From positions 1 to 49,310 of the forward strand of contig NZ_LLXT01000099.1 in assembly GCF_001431625.1 (NCBI RefSeq): a stretch of 49,310 nucleotides of DNA, read 5' to 3'. A model generated the notes under the pieces. That model saw only the letters and a list, made by a program, of their open reading frames with translations. It was not told where the DNA came from and searched no databases. The translations under genes and the position numbers were made by a program. This stretch comes from Stenotrophomonas geniculata ATCC 19374 = JCM 13324. GTDB taxonomy: Bacteria; Pseudomonadota; Gammaproteobacteria; Xanthomonadales; Xanthomonadaceae. Shown here in pieces: positions 27,719 to 35,907 of this stretch; within the stretch, counting starts at the first letter, position 1, and each line of letters begins with the position of its first letter.

Positions 27719-27748
27719 CGGCCGGTGGGATTGTCCCGCCGGCCGTTT
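27719..27748 (+). terminator. Rho-independent terminator after the TerC gene
   Basis: A 12-bp stem CGGCCGGTGGGA/TCCCGCCGGCCG with loop TTG (one T-G wobble) is followed by TTTCC. The T run is short, so termination may be partial. Confidence 0.7.
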
Positions 27749-27804
27749 CCACTCTCCCGCCGCGGTGGCCTTGGTTTCACGCCAACCACCGCCATTGCTG
27801 AGGT

Positions 27805-28575
27805 ATGAACAACAACGCGCCCCTGCCCGCTGGCGACGTGCCGGCCCCCCGCAATGACCGCTCGCGCATCCTGCGGGCGTTCAATGCCAGCCTGGCTGCC
27901 GTGCTGGTGCTGGTGGCCGTGTTCGCGCTGCAGGGCACGTTCGACTGGCGACCGTGGGCGGTCGCGCCGCTGGAAGCCAAGGGCCTGCTTGGCCTGATCG
28001 GCGGCCCGATGCTGCATGCCTCGGTCGAGCACATCGTCGCCAACAGCATTGCGATCCTGATCCTCGGCACGCTGGCCGGCAGCGTCTACCCGAAAGCCAC
28101 CGTTCGCGCGCTGCCCCTGCTGTGGCTGGGCTCGGGCATCGGCGCGTGGATGCTTGGCAATCCGGGCAGCGTGCACCTGGGCGCCAGTGGCGTGACCCAT
28201 GGCCTGATGTTCCTGCTGGCCAGCCTGGGCCTGCTGCGCCGCGATCGCGCGGCGATTGCCACCGGCCTGATCGGCATGCTGTTCTACGGCGGCATGCTGA
28301 TGACCATCCTGCCGCACGCCGACGGCGTGTCCTGGCAGTCGCACATGGGCGGCGCCTTCGCCGGCATCATCGCCGCGCTGCTGTTCCGCAACGCCGACCC
28401 GCTGCCGCCGCGTCCGCGCTACAGCTGGGAAGACGAGGAAGAAGACATCGAACCGCTGCCCGACGACGAGCTGGAGCCGCCGTCACCGCAGCGCGTGCCG
28501 GTGCTGTGGCAACCGCGCGAAGGACAGGATTACGTGGTGATCCCGTTCCGCCGGCCGGACGAGCCGCGCAGCTAG
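27805..28575 (+). CDS. Rhomboid-family intramembrane serine protease
   Basis: The 256-residue polytopic membrane protein has the rhomboid catalytic Ser128 in HLGASGVTHG and His180 in SWQSHMGGAFAG. An oxyanion-side HxxxxHxxxN pattern, His71/His76/Asn80, lies in MLHASVEHIVAN. A cytoplasmic acidic/proline tail (WEDEEEDIEPLPDDELEPP) follows the last helix. Start ATG 27805 lies just after GAGG. It probably follows the TerC gene independently because a terminator separates them. Substrate unknown. Confidence 0.9.
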   Translation: MNNNAPLPAGDVPAPRNDRSRILRAFNASLAAVLVLVAVFALQGTFDWRPWAVAPLEAKGLLGLIGGPMLHASVEHIVANSIAILILGTLAGSVYPKATVRALPLLWLGSGIGAWMLGNPGSVHLGASGVTHGLMFLLASLGLLRRDRAAIATGLIGMLFYGGMLMTILPHADGVSWQSHMGGAFAGIIAALLFRNADPLPPRPRYSWEDEEEDIEPLPDDELEPPSPQRVPVLWQPREGQDYVVIPFRRPDEPRS

Positions 28576-28581
28576 GTGACG

Positions 28582-28720
28582 GTAGTGCCGGCCGCTGGCC
28601 GGCAACCTCATGACCCAGTAGTGGCCGACCTTGGTCGGCGCGGTTGTTGTGTGCCAACCAAGGTTGGCATCTACCAGAGCACACCGGCACCCCGGGTAGC
28701 GCCGGCCCATGTCCGGCCGC
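28582..28720. repeat. Cluster of four SMAG-type hairpins
   Basis: Successive palindromes: GCCGGCCGCTGGCCGGC (28582-28606), GGCCGACCTTGGTCGG (28618-28641), GCCAACCAAGGTTGGC with CTAC (28652-28674) and GCCGGCCCATGTCCGGC (28695-28720). Each has a GTAG or CTAC boundary. They fill the convergent rhomboid-glpQ spacer. Confidence 0.85.
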
Positions 28721-28729
28721 GTTGATCGC

Positions 28730-29836
28730 TCAGTTCCCTGCCGCGCCCGTGCCATCCACCGCCTGCCTGCCCAGTGCCGGGTCGTCGGTGAAGAAGGCAT
28801 CGATGCCGGTGGCCAGGTAGGCACGCATTTCGGCGATCGATCCCTCTGCATTGCGCGCGTTGTCGGCCCCCTTGCGCAGGTTGCTGGCCTGGAAGTGGTT
28901 CTCCGGGCGGAAGGTGTACGGAATCACCATCAGGCCCACCGCATGCGCATCGCGCACCAGCGTGGTCGGCGTGCCCAGTGCGCCCTTGTCATCCAGCGGA
29001 ATGATCGAGCGCAGCTCCGGGCCGATGCTGTCGGCGTAGCTGGCGATATCCTTCAATCCGGCCGGCGTCATCATCTGCGCGTAGGTCAGCGTGCCACCGG
29101 CCTTGGCGATGTCGGCCGGCTGGGTGTCGCCCTTCCACAGCAGCTGCAGCAGGCGGATGTTGCTGCCACGCGGGATCTTGCCGCGCAGGTAACGCAGGTT
29201 GGCGGTCTCGAACGACTGGATGGTGACCGGGCCGACGTTGGTATAGGCGTTGCCGCGCAGCGCGGCCAGCAGCTTGTCTTCCATCGGCAGGCCGATCGAC
29301 TGGAAGTAGGTCGGGTGCTTGATCTCCGGCACCAGGCCGATGCCGCGGTTGGCGCGGCCGGCCTGCTGGACCAGGAAGGCCAGAATCTCGTCCAGGCTGG
29401 CGATGCGGAACTGGCCGTCGTAGGCGGTGCTGCGCAGCTCCGGCAGGCGCTCGCGCGCGTACAGGGTCTTCAGCTCGGCCAGGGTGAAGTCCTCGGTGAA
29501 CCAGCCGTCGACCTTCTGCCCGTCGATGACCTTGCTGGTGCGGCGGCTGGCGAACTCCGGATGCGAGGCGACGTCAGTGGTGCCACCGATCTCGTTCTCG
29601 TGGCGGGCCACCATCACCCCGTCCTTCGTCATCACCAGGTCCGGTTCGATGTAGTCGGCGCCATCGGCGATCGCCTGGGCGTAGGCCGCCAGGGTGTGCT
29701 CCGGCAACAGCGCGCTTGCGCCGCGATGGCCGTAGACCGACACCTTGTGCGCGGCCGGGGTGGAGGATTCAGCACTCATGGCCACCGATGGTGCCACGGC
29801 CAGCGACAACAGCAACGCACAACCCCACGACTTCAC
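28730..29836 (-). CDS. glpQ: Periplasmic glycerophosphodiester phosphodiesterase GlpQ
   Basis: The 368-residue product has a signal peptide ending near SVAMSA. The GDPD catalytic residues are His37-Arg38 (YGHRGAS), Glu64 and Asp66 (YIEPDLVMTKDG) and His79 (ARHEN). It hydrolyses glycerophosphodiesters to glycerol-3-phosphate and alcohol. The start is taken as GTG 29836 (VKSWGCALLL), which has GGGGAAG about 7 nt upstream and gives the signal peptide. The frame is open further upstream but carries no signal there. Confidence 0.92.
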   Translation of the reverse strand: MKSWGCALLLSLAVAPSVAMSAESSTPAAHKVSVYGHRGASALLPEHTLAAYAQAIADGADYIEPDLVMTKDGVMVARHENEIGGTTDVASHPEFASRRTSKVIDGQKVDGWFTEDFTLAELKTLYARERLPELRSTAYDGQFRIASLDEILAFLVQQAGRANRGIGLVPEIKHPTYFQSIGLPMEDKLLAALRGNAYTNVGPVTIQSFETANLRYLRGKIPRGSNIRLLQLLWKGDTQPADIAKAGGTLTYAQMMTPAGLKDIASYADSIGPELRSIIPLDDKGALGTPTTLVRDAHAVGLMVIPYTFRPENHFQASNLRKGADNARNAEGSIAEMRAYLATGIDAFFTDDPALGRQAVDGTGAAGN

Positions 29837-29904
29837 TGCGACTTCCCCAAGCGGTATGTGATGGGCGTCAGTATGCGGCGGCAATGTGACAGGTGGGGGA
29901 CCTG

Positions 29905-29932
29905 GGATCGGATCCCCGCAGGGGCTCCGACC
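29905..29932 (+). repeat. GGTCRGA-type hairpin repeat, left of the accessory island
   Basis: A TCGGA-t-CCCC-gca-GGGG-c-TCCGA hairpin of the same family as 26386-26415, and in opposite orientation to 31734-31760. It sits 98 bp upstream of the beta-family gene. Confidence 0.7.
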
Positions 29933-30030
29933 TGAGCGCTCCCCCCATTCTTCAAACAATTCTGATTGAAGCGCCGCACGACCCGCGACTAGCCTCGGAT
30001 GACCAACAGCGAAGTTGTCAGGGGCAGATC

Positions 30031-31125
30031 ATGAAACAACCGATGTACATGCCGATTCTCAAATGGCGACAGGGAGAGTATCTCGCGGTGGGTCGTACCA
30101 GCGAAGGAGTCAAGGATGGGATCTATCCCCTGTTCGAGATCCCGATCGAGCAGTGGGACTTCGAGAACGATGCACCGGCCAAGTCACTCGATGACCACCT
30201 GAAGAACGTAGGCAGGCGTCTGAGCAGTAACTGGAAGGCGCGGCGCTGCCTGTTCGATTCGCCCTATCTTGCCGGTGACGACACCATGGCGGACGGCCAG
30301 CACCATCTGGAGCGGATTTTCGACCTCACTCGCACCGCAGGATGCCAGGCCATTCCCGTGACCGGCATTGACCGGCATGTCGACTACCAGCAGGCGGTGG
30401 CACGCATTGTCGCCCGCGATGATCGTGGCTGCGGATTACGGCTGGTGCCGGATGATCTTGAAGGAGGGCGCCTGGCCCGGATCTCAGGGTTGCTGAAACT
30501 GTTGGGCGTGGTATCAGGTCAGGTGGACCTGATCCTCGACAGCTCGACCGATGTCGCCGACTCGCCCACGCTGCAGGCATCGACCTGGCAGGCATGGATT
30601 GCGGCCGTTCCGGATCTGGCCGACTGGAGATCGATCACCCTCGTGGGGGGTAGTTTCCCTGCCAGCCTGAGCCCCTCTTCAAGCTATCGCCCACATGGCG
30701 ATGTGAACCGCCGGGAATGGCGCGCGTACACGCGGCTAGCCCGCATGCACTCTGAACGAATGCCGTGGTTTGGTGACTATGGCTGCGCTTCTCCACAGAC
30801 GGAATTGATGGATCCTCGCCTGTTCGACCCCAACGCCAAGATCAAGTACACGATCGATGATCAGTGGCGGATCGTTGTAGGTACCCAGATCAAGCGCAAC
30901 GGCCGCGACCAGTACCGTGATCTGTGCCGGCACCTGGTCTCCGATCTGCCGGTGGTCTTCATGGGGCGCGGCTACAGCTGGGGCGATGCGTACATCGAAG
31001 ACTGCGCAAACAGTGTCACCAGTACCGGGGGAAGCTCGACCTGGCCAACGGTGGCGACCAACCACCATATGACTAAGGTTGTTCGCGACCTCGCCAGTCT
31101 GACCGGCGCTTCAACTGTTCCCTGA
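30031..31125 (+). CDS. Beta-family protein (phage T4 beta-like), function unknown
   Basis: The 364-residue product begins MKQPMYMPILKWRQGEYLAV, matching the N-terminal signature of the beta protein family (Pfam Beta_protein). Conserved-looking segments include PLFEIPIEQWDFE, LDSSTDVAD and the late ATNHHMTKVVRDLA. No signal peptide or membrane helix. A good ribosome site (AGGGG, about 7 nt) precedes the ATG. Base composition is visibly more AT-rich than the flanking housekeeping genes, with more A/T third positions, suggesting transfer. It converges on and overlaps the sce7726-family gene by 53 bp. Members are often found next to sce7726-type genes; the molecular role is not established. Confidence 0.85.
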   Translation: MKQPMYMPILKWRQGEYLAVGRTSEGVKDGIYPLFEIPIEQWDFENDAPAKSLDDHLKNVGRRLSSNWKARRCLFDSPYLAGDDTMADGQHHLERIFDLTRTAGCQAIPVTGIDRHVDYQQAVARIVARDDRGCGLRLVPDDLEGGRLARISGLLKLLGVVSGQVDLILDSSTDVADSPTLQASTWQAWIAAVPDLADWRSITLVGGSFPASLSPSSSYRPHGDVNRREWRAYTRLARMHSERMPWFGDYGCASPQTELMDPRLFDPNAKIKYTIDDQWRIVVGTQIKRNGRDQYRDLCRHLVSDLPVVFMGRGYSWGDAYIEDCANSVTSTGGSSTWPTVATNHHMTKVVRDLASLTGASTVP

Positions 31126-31660
31126 CCAGCGCACGGATTTCCGCAAGACTGTAGAGCTCCGACAGACGTTCACATAGCGCTGCGCGGTTGCCGCGCAGCG
31201 CTGATTTTTCAGGCGTCCGCCTGCCGATCAGAGCAGAAATTTCATCGCGCCAGAGCAGTGCTGCGACGGCCGTCGCGCTCACTGATGGATTGAGTTTTGC
31301 AGGCCTCACTAGTTCCAGCCTCACTGCGTTGCGCGCTCCACGTGATGCCAGCCTGACCCCCCACCAAGCAGGCAACGTATCCAGGGCATGGTCCAAATGG
31401 CGCTTGCCCACCACGATCGTCGCCTTGTCGAGGACATCGGAGTAGAACTGCTGCTGCAATGGAAGTCTCCGCAGGGTGTCTACATCACTCTTGATCTCGT
31501 AGCCGTGCAGATGGCCATTGATGACACAGACATCGACCCGGCAGGCGCCGCGCGCAAGCCCCATTTCCTCCACCACAAGCGTGTTCGGATTTGCGACATG
31601 CTCAGCAATGACCTTGCCCAGCAGAGCTGATCGCACGTCACTGTCGGTTATCGGGTTCAT
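31073..31660 (-). CDS. sce7726-family protein, PD-(D/E)XK nuclease-like
   Basis: The 195-residue product has a nuclease-like core: Glu31/Glu32, then Asp43 in CRVD43VCV, Glu55-Ile-Lys57 in HGYEIKS, and Gln69...Tyr73 in LQQQFY. This is the D...ExK plus QxxxY order of RecB-type PD-(D/E)XK enzymes. This family is named sce7726 and tends to accompany beta-family/sce7725 genes. The start at 31660 (MNPITDSDVR) is preferred; an in-frame ATG at 31720 would add 20 residues, and neither has a clear ribosome site. Its last 53 bp are antisense to the beta-family gene. A second half rich in Arg suggests DNA contact. Confidence 0.8.
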   Translation of the reverse strand: MNPITDSDVRSALLGKVIAEHVANPNTLVVEEMGLARGACRVDVCVINGHLHGYEIKSDVDTLRRLPLQQQFYSDVLDKATIVVGKRHLDHALDTLPAWWGVRLASRGARNAVRLELVRPAKLNPSVSATAVAALLWRDEISALIGRRTPEKSALRGNRAALCERLSELYSLAEIRALVREQLKRRSDWRGREQP

Positions 31661-31733
31661 GGCGGGAATGATATCAAGGAGGTGTCGCGTACAGGATTGA
31701 AACCCCCAGCCGTCAGTCATGAGTAAGCGAGGC

Positions 31734-31760
31734 GGTCAGAGCCCCTTCGGGAATCTGACC
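31734..31760 (-). repeat. GGTCAGA hairpin repeat, right of the accessory island
   Basis: GGTCAGA/TCTGACC arms with an inner CCCC-ttc-GGG stem. Read on the minus strand it matches the 29905-29932 repeat, so the two copies face each other across the island. It lies 7 bp from the mnmE stop codon. Confidence 0.7.
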
Positions 31761-31766
31761 TCGGCC

Positions 31767-33116
31767 CTACTTCCCGATGCAGAAACTGGAGAAGATCCTT
31801 CCAAGCAGGTCATCGGCACTCATCTGCCCGGTGATCTCGCCCAGCGCGTCATGCGCCAGCCGTAGTTCCTCAGCAGCCAGTTCCAGGTGCTCATGCGCCA
31901 GCTCGCCATCGGCGCGCTGCACGTGTTCCTGCGCACGCTCGATTGCATCCACATGCCGCGTGCGCGCCGAGAACTCGCCATCCACCTGCTCCCCTGCCCC
32001 GGCCGATGCGATCGAACGCAGGCGCGCGTGCAGATCCTCCAGGCCGGCACCGGTCGCAGCGGAGACGAACACGCGGTCCGGATCGTCCAGCGCCGGCAGC
32101 ACATCGAGCAGATCCGATTTGTTGTGGATGTAGACCTTGTGCGGCACCGCTGCCACGGCCTCGCCCAGCGCGGCTTCACCCGCCGCCGGATCGCGCGCAT
32201 CCAGCACGATCAGGGCCAGGTCGGTGCGCGCGATCTCCACATGGGCGCGGCGCATGCCTTCGCGTTCGATGGCGTCACCGCCGTCGCGCAGGCCGGCGGT
32301 GTCGACCAGGGTCAGCTCCAGGCCATCCAGGCGGATGGTCTCGCGCAGGGTGTCGCGGGTGGTGCCGGCGATGTCGGTAACGATGGCGCGCTCGCTGCCG
32401 GCCAGCGCATTGAGCAGTGAACTCTTGCCGGCATTCGGCGGACCGATCAGCACGGCATGCAGGCCATCGCGCAGGCGACGGCCACGTTCGGCGTCGCGGC
32501 GCAGCAGGGCCAGGTCGCTGCGCGCCTGTTCCAGGCCACGCCGCACCTGCGCGCCACCGAGGGTATCCAGCGGTTCGTCGGCGAAGTCGATGGCCGCTTC
32601 CACATGGATGCGCAGCAACACCAGCTGTTCGACCACGGCGTCGATGCGGCGCGAGAACACGCCGTCCAGCGAGCGACGTGCCGCGCGCGCCGCGCGGTTG
32701 TCGCCGGCCGCGATCAGGTCGGCGATGGCTTCGGCCTGGGCCAGGTCGAGCTTGCCGTTGAGGAACGCGCGTTCGCTGAACTCGCCCGGCCGCGCCTGGC
32801 GCGCACCGAGCGCGATGCAGCGCGCGACCAGTTGCTGCAGCAGGACCGGACTGCCGTGGCCCTGCAGTTCCACCACCTCTTCGCCGGTGAAGCTGTTCGG
32901 TGCCGGGAACCACAGCACGATGCCATCGTCGATGACCTCGCCATCGGCGTCGCGCAGGCGTGCGTAGTGCGCATGGCGCGGGCGCAGTGCAGGCGCACCC
33001 AACGCGTTGGCGATGGCCGCTGCGCGCGGACCGGACAGGCGCAGCAGGCCGACACCGCCCGCGCCGGGGGCACTGGCGATGGCCACGATGGTATCGGCGC
33101 GGATTGCATCATTCAT
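31767..33116 (-). CDS. mnmE: tRNA uridine-5-carboxymethylaminomethyl(34) synthesis GTPase MnmE
   Basis: The 449-residue product has an N-terminal tetrahydrofolate-binding domain ([22 protein letters not shown]), a helical domain split by a Ras-like G domain with G1 GPPNAGKSS (Lys231), DTAG and NKSD, and the C-terminal CIGK motif with the reactive Cys. With MnmG it modifies U34 of tRNAs. mnmG is not in this window. The start lies 3 bp after the stop of the deacetylase-caspase gene, so the two are probably co-transcribed. Confidence 0.97.
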   Translation of the reverse strand: MNDAIRADTIVAIASAPGAGGVGLLRLSGPRAAAIANALGAPALRPRHAHYARLRDADGEVIDDGIVLWFPAPNSFTGEEVVELQGHGSPVLLQQLVARCIALGARQARPGEFSERAFLNGKLDLAQAEAIADLIAAGDNRAARAARRSLDGVFSRRIDAVVEQLVLLRIHVEAAIDFADEPLDTLGGAQVRRGLEQARSDLALLRRDAERGRRLRDGLHAVLIGPPNAGKSSLLNALAGSERAIVTDIAGTTRDTLRETIRLDGLELTLVDTAGLRDGGDAIEREGMRRAHVEIARTDLALIVLDARDPAAGEAALGEAVAAVPHKVYIHNKSDLLDVLPALDDPDRVFVSAATGAGLEDLHARLRSIASAGAGEQVDGEFSARTRHVDAIERAQEHVQRADGELAHEHLELAAEELRLAHDALGEITGQMSADDLLGRIFSSFCIGK

Positions 33117-33119
33117 GGC

Positions 33120-35792
33120 TCAGAGTTTCTCCAGCTGCGCCCGTGCCTGCGCGGCACCACTGCCCTGCGGCTGCAGCGCCAGGTAGGTGGTGTAGGCCTG
33201 CTTCGCCTTCGCCTTGTCGCCTGCGTTGAAGTAGGCATCGCCCAGGTTGAGATAGGCCACGGCGCGCGAGGGGTCGATCTTCAGTGTGTTCTCCAGCCAG
33301 CGCGCCGCTTCGGCATAGCGCTGCTGGCGGTAGTACACGAAGCCGAAGTTGTTGGCCGCCTGGGCGAAGTCCGGGCGCAGCTTCAGTGCCTCGGTGAACT
33401 GGGCTACCGCTTCGTCGTACTGCTTCTCGCGGTACAGCTGCAGGCCGCGGTCATTGGCCTGCTGCGCGCGCTGGCGGTCGGAGGCCGGGCCGGCGGTGGG
33501 CACCACCAGCTTGGCCTTGCCGCCCTGCAGGTCGGCCACCGTCACCGGCGCCTGGCTGCCCTTGGCTTCGCTGGCGGCTTCAACCTTGTTGTTCAGTGCG
33601 ATTGCATCGGCGGTCAGCTGGCGCGTATCGGCGTTGAGGAATTCCTGGCTGTCGGGCACCTGGAACACGAACTCGCCGCCCTGCGAACCCGGCAGGCTGC
33701 CGAAGGCCGGGGTCTGGTGCGAAACGGCTGAGACGGCCGGCGCCACGTAGGCGGCCAGTTCGGTACCGGTGATCAGGCCATCGCCGTTGAGATCGCCCTT
33801 GCCAGCCAGCGCCTGCAGCAGCACCCAGGTGAACACCGAGTGGCCGTTCGGGCCGGCATCGGCCACCTGCTGGTCGGCGCCGCCGGCGGTCAGCATCTGC
33901 CGTGCGCTGCGACGTGCGTTCTCGCGCAGGAACGACGACGAAGAAGGGCCACCACGGGTCAGGCCCAGGCCGCTGTAGCAGGCATCCATCACGAACATCA
34001 CGTGCTTGGCCTGCATGCTCTCGGCAATGTTCTGGATGTCGGTCATTGCGATGGCGTCGGTGGCGAACTCCTTCGGGTCCGAATCCACCGGAATGATGTA
34101 GCCCAGGTCACGCCCGGAGGCGAGTTGGCGGGTGGCGCCGTGGCCGGCAAAGAACACGAACACGCGGTCGTTCTTTCCGGTGCGATCATCGGCCAGGCGG
34201 TCGTGGAAGGCGGCCAGGATGTTGTTGCGCGTGGCCTGCTCGTTCTTCAGCACGATCACCTGCGAAGACGGGAAGCCGAACTGCCCGGTCAGGGTATCGG
34301 CCACCGCCTGCGCATCGTGGCTGGCGTATTCCAGCTTTGGCCACTTGGCGTAGTTGTCGATGCCGACCACGATCGCCCACGACTTCTCGTAGCCGGTGGT
34401 GACGGTGGCGGCGCTGGTGTCACCCTTGCGCGCGCGGGCGACGGTGAAGTCGCGGCCATTCCACCCGGCGAACTGGTAGCCATCAGCGATCAGCCGGTCG
34501 AGGATCTGCGGCAATGCCTTCACCGCACGGTCGTGGATGTCATGGAACAGGATGATGCCGCGCTGTTCCTTGTTCACCTGGTCGAGCACGCGCTGCACGA
34601 TCGATTCCGGCACCGGGTCGGCCCAGTCCATCGAATCGATGTTCCACATGATCGACTTCAACCCGGCTTCGTTGAGCAGCTGCAGGCCTTCGGCATTACG
34701 CGCGCCATAGGGGAAGCGGAACAGCGGCGCGCGCTTGCTGTCGACATCCTTCAGCAGCGTGTCGGTGTCCAGCACCTGCTGGCGCAGCGCATCGCCGGTG
34801 GTACGCGACAGCTGCGCATGGGTCAGGCTGTGGTTGCCGACGGCGTAGCCCTCTTCCATCAGGTTGCGGCTGATCTTCGCCATCGGCCCGAGGCTGACCT
34901 TGCCGTCGGTCTCGACCTTGCCGAGGTTGCGGCCGACCTCGAAGAACACGGCCGGTACGTCGTAGCGCTTGAGGATGGCCACCACTTCATCGGTATAGGC
35001 CTTGTGCGGGCCATCGTCGAAGGTCAGCACCACCGTCTTCGGCGGCAGGTCGCGGCCGAAGATCTCGCGGTCGCTGTCCTTCATCGACATCGGGTACGGC
35101 TCGATCACGCCGTAGTCGCGCAGGATCGCTTCGCGGCTGTAGTCCTTGTGCAGGTGCGCGATGTAGTCGTCCCACTTCTCGCGCTTCAGTTCGATGGCAC
35201 GGGTGCGCTCGAAGCGGCTGAAGATGCGGGTCAGTTCCTGGTTGTAGTTGCGCTCGATCTCGTCCAGCGCCTCCAGGTCTTCGCCAATGCGCTGGTGCAG
35301 CTTCACTGCCGGCAGCGACGAATCGGTGCCGACGCGCTCATGCAGATCGCGCAGCACTTCTCGGAAGGCCAAGCGGTCGGCGTCGAACAGCTCCGGCGCC
35401 GATTCGATGTAGTCCAGCACGGTGCCGAGGGTGGCGAAGCGCTGCGGGCTGCTACCACGCAGCAGCGTGTCGAACTGCGCGGCAATGGCGCTGCGCTGTT
35501 CCAGGCCGTCGTGGAACAGCTGCTGGCCGATGCGGGTGGAGGTGCTGCGATCGGCCGCCGACTGCTGTTCCTCATCGGCCAGCAGCACGACGATCCGGCG
35601 ATAGCCATCGAGCTGCTTCTGCAGCGCGGCCAGCAACGGCGCCGCGGCCGGATCGGCGGCGGCCGCGGCCTGCGCGCTGGGCTGGGTGACGGTGGTCGCC
35701 GGCGCCTTCGCATCCTTGTCGCCACAACCGGCAACGACCAGGGTCAACAACAGCGAGGGCAGGAACAGGCGGAACGACGACGCACGCGGCAT
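33120..35792 (-). CDS. Lipoprotein: polysaccharide deacetylase - caspase-like protease - TPR fusion
   Basis: The 890-residue product is a lipoprotein (lipobox VAGC, Cys23). Residues about 25-250 are helical and charged. Residues about 252-440 form a complete NodB deacetylase: TFDD260GPH, H321SLTH325, R359FPY, D386SMDW and LFH417D, covering all five motifs. Residues about 470-720 form a caspase/peptidase C14-like domain with catalytic His551 (AGHGA) and Cys605 (DACYSG). Within it lies an EF-hand-like loop D667-x-N-x-D-G-x-I-x-x-x-E678. Three TPRs end the protein (about 790-890). It should act in the periplasm, anchored to a membrane. The substrate and any proteolytic target are unknown. It is cotranscribed with mnmE. 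Confidence 0.93.
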   Translation of the reverse strand: MPRASSFRLFLPSLLLTLVVAGCGDKDAKAPATTVTQPSAQAAAAADPAAAPLLAALQKQLDGYRRIVVLLADEEQQSAADRSTSTRIGQQLFHDGLEQRSAIAAQFDTLLRGSSPQRFATLGTVLDYIESAPELFDADRLAFREVLRDLHERVGTDSSLPAVKLHQRIGEDLEALDEIERNYNQELTRIFSRFERTRAIELKREKWDDYIAHLHKDYSREAILRDYGVIEPYPMSMKDSDREIFGRDLPPKTVVLTFDDGPHKAYTDEVVAILKRYDVPAVFFEVGRNLGKVETDGKVSLGPMAKISRNLMEEGYAVGNHSLTHAQLSRTTGDALRQQVLDTDTLLKDVDSKRAPLFRFPYGARNAEGLQLLNEAGLKSIMWNIDSMDWADPVPESIVQRVLDQVNKEQRGIILFHDIHDRAVKALPQILDRLIADGYQFAGWNGRDFTVARARKGDTSAATVTTGYEKSWAIVVGIDNYAKWPKLEYASHDAQAVADTLTGQFGFPSSQVIVLKNEQATRNNILAAFHDRLADDRTGKNDRVFVFFAGHGATRQLASGRDLGYIIPVDSDPKEFATDAIAMTDIQNIAESMQAKHVMFVMDACYSGLGLTRGGPSSSSFLRENARRSARQMLTAGGADQQVADAGPNGHSVFTWVLLQALAGKGDLNGDGLITGTELAAYVAPAVSAVSHQTPAFGSLPGSQGGEFVFQVPDSQEFLNADTRQLTADAIALNNKVEAASEAKGSQAPVTVADLQGGKAKLVVPTAGPASDRQRAQQANDRGLQLYREKQYDEAVAQFTEALKLRPDFAQAANNFGFVYYRQQRYAEAARWLENTLKIDPSRAVAYLNLGDAYFNAGDKAKAKQAYTTYLALQPQGSGAAQARAQLEKL

Positions 35793-35845
35793 GGCGGACT
35801 CGATGGATGCAGGATCGGTGTGCCGGCGATTCTAACGCCGGATGC

Positions 35846-35870
35846 GAAAAGCCCGCCTTGCGGCGGGCTT
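35846..35870 (-). terminator. Terminator after yidC
   Basis: AAGCCCGCC/GGCGGGCTT stem; read on the minus strand it is followed by TTTT. It lies downstream of the yidC stop and upstream of the deacetylase-caspase gene. Confidence 0.75.
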
Positions 35871-35878
35871 CTGCTGGG

Positions 35879-35904
35879 GTCAGCCGGCCAGCGGCCGGCT
35901 CTAC
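35879..35904. repeat. Single SMAG-type hairpin
   Basis: CAGCCGGCCAGCGGCCGGCT followed by CTAC, next to the yidC stop codon. Confidence 0.7.
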
Positions 35905-35907
35905 CGA

